From Laspinema sp963821735 (GTDB taxonomy: Bacteria > Cyanobacteriota > Cyanobacteriia > Cyanobacteriales > Laspinemataceae), in NCBI GenBank assembly GCA_963821735.1, contig CAWGFK010000055.1, forward strand, positions 558,001 to 622,000: a DNA stretch of 64,000 bases, written 5' to 3'. Below, piece after piece: positions 63,960-64,000 of the stretch. The translations under genes were made by a program, and so were the position numbers. Each line of letters begins with the position of its first letter. The first letter of the stretch is position 1. The notes under the pieces are model-generated. The model had not been told where the DNA came from. It did no database searches and saw only the letters and a program-made list of their open reading frames with translations.

Positions 63960-64000
63960 CCCCCTCGCAAATAGTGGTTGCTCTCTGTTAGCGAAATCGC

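Noticed and set aside
1..64000. tRNA or rRNA genes
   Set aside because: No acceptor/T-loop patterns or rRNA signatures were noticed by eye; a tRNA scan would be decisive.

Overview
The window is cyanobacterial, most likely from a filamentous, non-heterocystous Oscillatoriales-type organism (inference). Signs are the very frequent HIP1 octamer GCGATCGC, the gene content (phytol kinase, ycf23, a CP12 relative, an apocarotenoid oxygenase, CyaC-type and SpoIIE-type signalling proteins), and the cyanobacterial palindromic repeats between genes. No tRNA, rRNA, CRISPR array or prophage was seen.

Layout. 1-4.2 kb: pncB (cut by the window start), small conserved proteins, a phytol kinase, yidD and an unusual CP12 relative. 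4.4-10.5 kb: selO and a very large nitric oxide synthase carrying two globin-like domains. 10.5-16.3 kb: chaB, a DUF2256 zinc protein, an asparaginase, a structured RNA resembling 6S RNA behind a consensus promoter, a beta-helix protein and glmU. 16.4-22.1 kb: an HD-GYP response regulator, an mnmD-like methyltransferase overlapping an orphan N6 DNA methylase, and a BadF-type sugar kinase. 22.3-28.6 kb: an M1 aminopeptidase with HEAT repeats and a three-gene phosphatase/kinase/STAS partner-switching operon. 28.8-37.7 kb: ycf23, a sulfurtransferase, an inositol-like group (CDP-alcohol phosphotransferase, PfkB kinase, inositol-phosphate synthase), hisC and an acetyltransferase. 37.8-44.5 kb: two large signalling proteins, a GAF histidine kinase and a CyaC-type kinase-cyclase. 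45-53 kb is accessory in character: an SDR protein, a DUF4157 (eCIS-core) protein with a putative protease-like tail, an ISAs1 transposase remnant abutting a MITE-like element, an RND pump and a lipoprotein. 53-61 kb: an RNA-binding protein, a TPR protein, cbiD, yajQ, a SLOG protein and a carotenoid oxygenase. 61-64 kb: a NACHT protein that continues through GLIxG membrane repeats into an S26-like domain.

About ten genes are each split by one or more single-base indels although both halves are otherwise perfectly conserved (glmU, HD-GYP regulator, BadF kinase, sulfurtransferase, GNAT, cyaC, DUF4157 protein, RND pump, lipoprotein, NACHT protein). Since glmU is normally essential, the simplest reading is indel error in the assembly. 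These genes are annotated across the break with the shift position given.

The best candidates for something undescribed are the DUF4157 protein with a C58/YopT-like Cys-His-acid arrangement, the double-globin NOS, the NACHT-GLIxG-S26-like fusion, and the CP12 relative lacking three of four regulatory cysteines.
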